64,000 nt of DNA. It comes from Bradyrhizobium canariense (GTDB lineage Bacteria > Pseudomonadota > Alphaproteobacteria > Rhizobiales > Xanthobacteraceae). Under the pieces are notes generated by a model. That model was given only the letters and a program-made list of their open reading frames with translations. It had not been told where the DNA came from and ran no database searches. This document shows, in pieces, positions 63,784 through 64,000 of the stretch. The stretch covers positions 2,418,001-2,482,000 of the forward strand of contig NZ_LT629750.1 of the NCBI RefSeq assembly GCF_900105125.1. Reading direction: 5' to 3'. Position 1 is the stretch's first letter. Every line of letters starts with the position of its first letter. The translations under genes were made by a program, and so were the position numbers.

Positions 63784-63975
63784 CGGCGTTGTTCCGGATG
63801 CGGTGCATCGTCCGGTATGCTACGCTGCGCCGCAGAGCCGGGGCGCACGACCGCAGGTTATCCCGGATCAGCAACGCGCTGAGCCGCTCCAACGCGAGAA
63901 CGTGAATTGACTGCAAACGAAACAAGAGGGCCTTTTGTCTTCGGTCGTGGGCCGCATATCCTAGAAGAGGCTCGG

Positions 63976-64000
63976 ATGCGCATTCCGACTTTGGCGATTT
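63976..64000 (+). CDS. Start of a further gene, cut by the window end
   Basis: ATG 63976 has AGAGG 5 nt upstream and begins MRIPTLAI, which looks like the basic and hydrophobic start of a signal peptide. Only 8 codons are visible. TTGACT at 63907 could be its -35. Not identifiable. Confidence 0.35.

Overview
The window looks like chromosome from a Bradyrhizobium-type alphaproteobacterium (Nitrobacteraceae). It is high in GC, and it is rich in branched-chain-amino-acid (Liv) type ABC importers, Bug/TctC solute receptors, class III CoA-transferases, amidohydrolases, LysR/LacI/GntR/TetR regulators and an oxalate (oxc/frc/OxlT) locus. This assignment rests on gene content and protein style, not on a database match. 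I saw no rRNA, tRNA, CRISPR array or complete mobile element.

Region 1 (1-16.3 kb) holds an incomplete fused LivG-LivF ATPase at the left edge, then a truncated AraC-type regulator remnant. A nine-gene minus-strand unit runs from 10014 down to 1580: CoA-transferase, enoyl-CoA hydratase, HMG-CoA-lyase-like enzyme, LivK, LivH, LivM, LivG, LivF and a metallo-hydrolase. Divergent to it are hyuA-hyuB (hydantoinase/oxoprolinase type), a LacI-family regulator and a second enoyl-CoA hydratase. LacI-style operators (one perfect: TGAAACGTTTCA) lie in the divergent promoter region and before the regulator gene. I read this as one regulated import-plus-degradation module of unknown substrate.

Region 2 (16.3-27.4 kb) is a minus-strand group with an amidohydrolase, an MFS carrier, a LigJ-like oxalomesaconate hydratase and a LigK/RraA-like aldolase. 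It is controlled by a divergent LysR regulator and followed by another amidohydrolase, a Bug receptor, a CapA-like protein, a second MFS carrier and a second LysR regulator. It resembles the lower part of a protocatechuate 4,5-cleavage or gallate pathway without the ring-opening dioxygenase.

Region 3 (27.4-38.2 kb) has two acetamidase/formamidase genes, a TauABC/SsuABC-type importer, a lone IS3-OrfA-like DNA-binding protein, a D-2-hydroxyacid dehydrogenase, a LigI-like hydrolase, a Bug receptor, a split ThDP decarboxylase (ComD/ComE-like) and a VanZ-like protein. A degraded copy of the 3' end of the dehydrogenase gene sits beside the other amidase gene.

Region 4 (38.2-48.9 kb) reads like an accessory region. 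It carries an EmrA/EmrB-type efflux pair, a GST, a secreted metallophosphoesterase with two small membrane proteins, a double beta-barrel outer-membrane protein and a TolB-like/TPR protein. Five same-strand copies of a roughly 100-bp repeat lie between these genes and nowhere else in the window.

Region 5 (48.9-64 kb) is an oxalate locus: an NDP-forming acyl-CoA synthetase, a FadR-type GntR regulator, oxc, frc and OxlT. A TetR gene and a CocE-type hydrolase are interposed, and a 45-residue small protein gene lies beside them. Four copies of a 17-bp inverted-repeat box (type TGGCATCTGGTATGCCA) sit in the promoters of this locus, including that of the small gene. Housekeeping-type genes follow: a CBS-domain protein, a PanE-like reductase, a nitronate monooxygenase and a quinone oxidoreductase.
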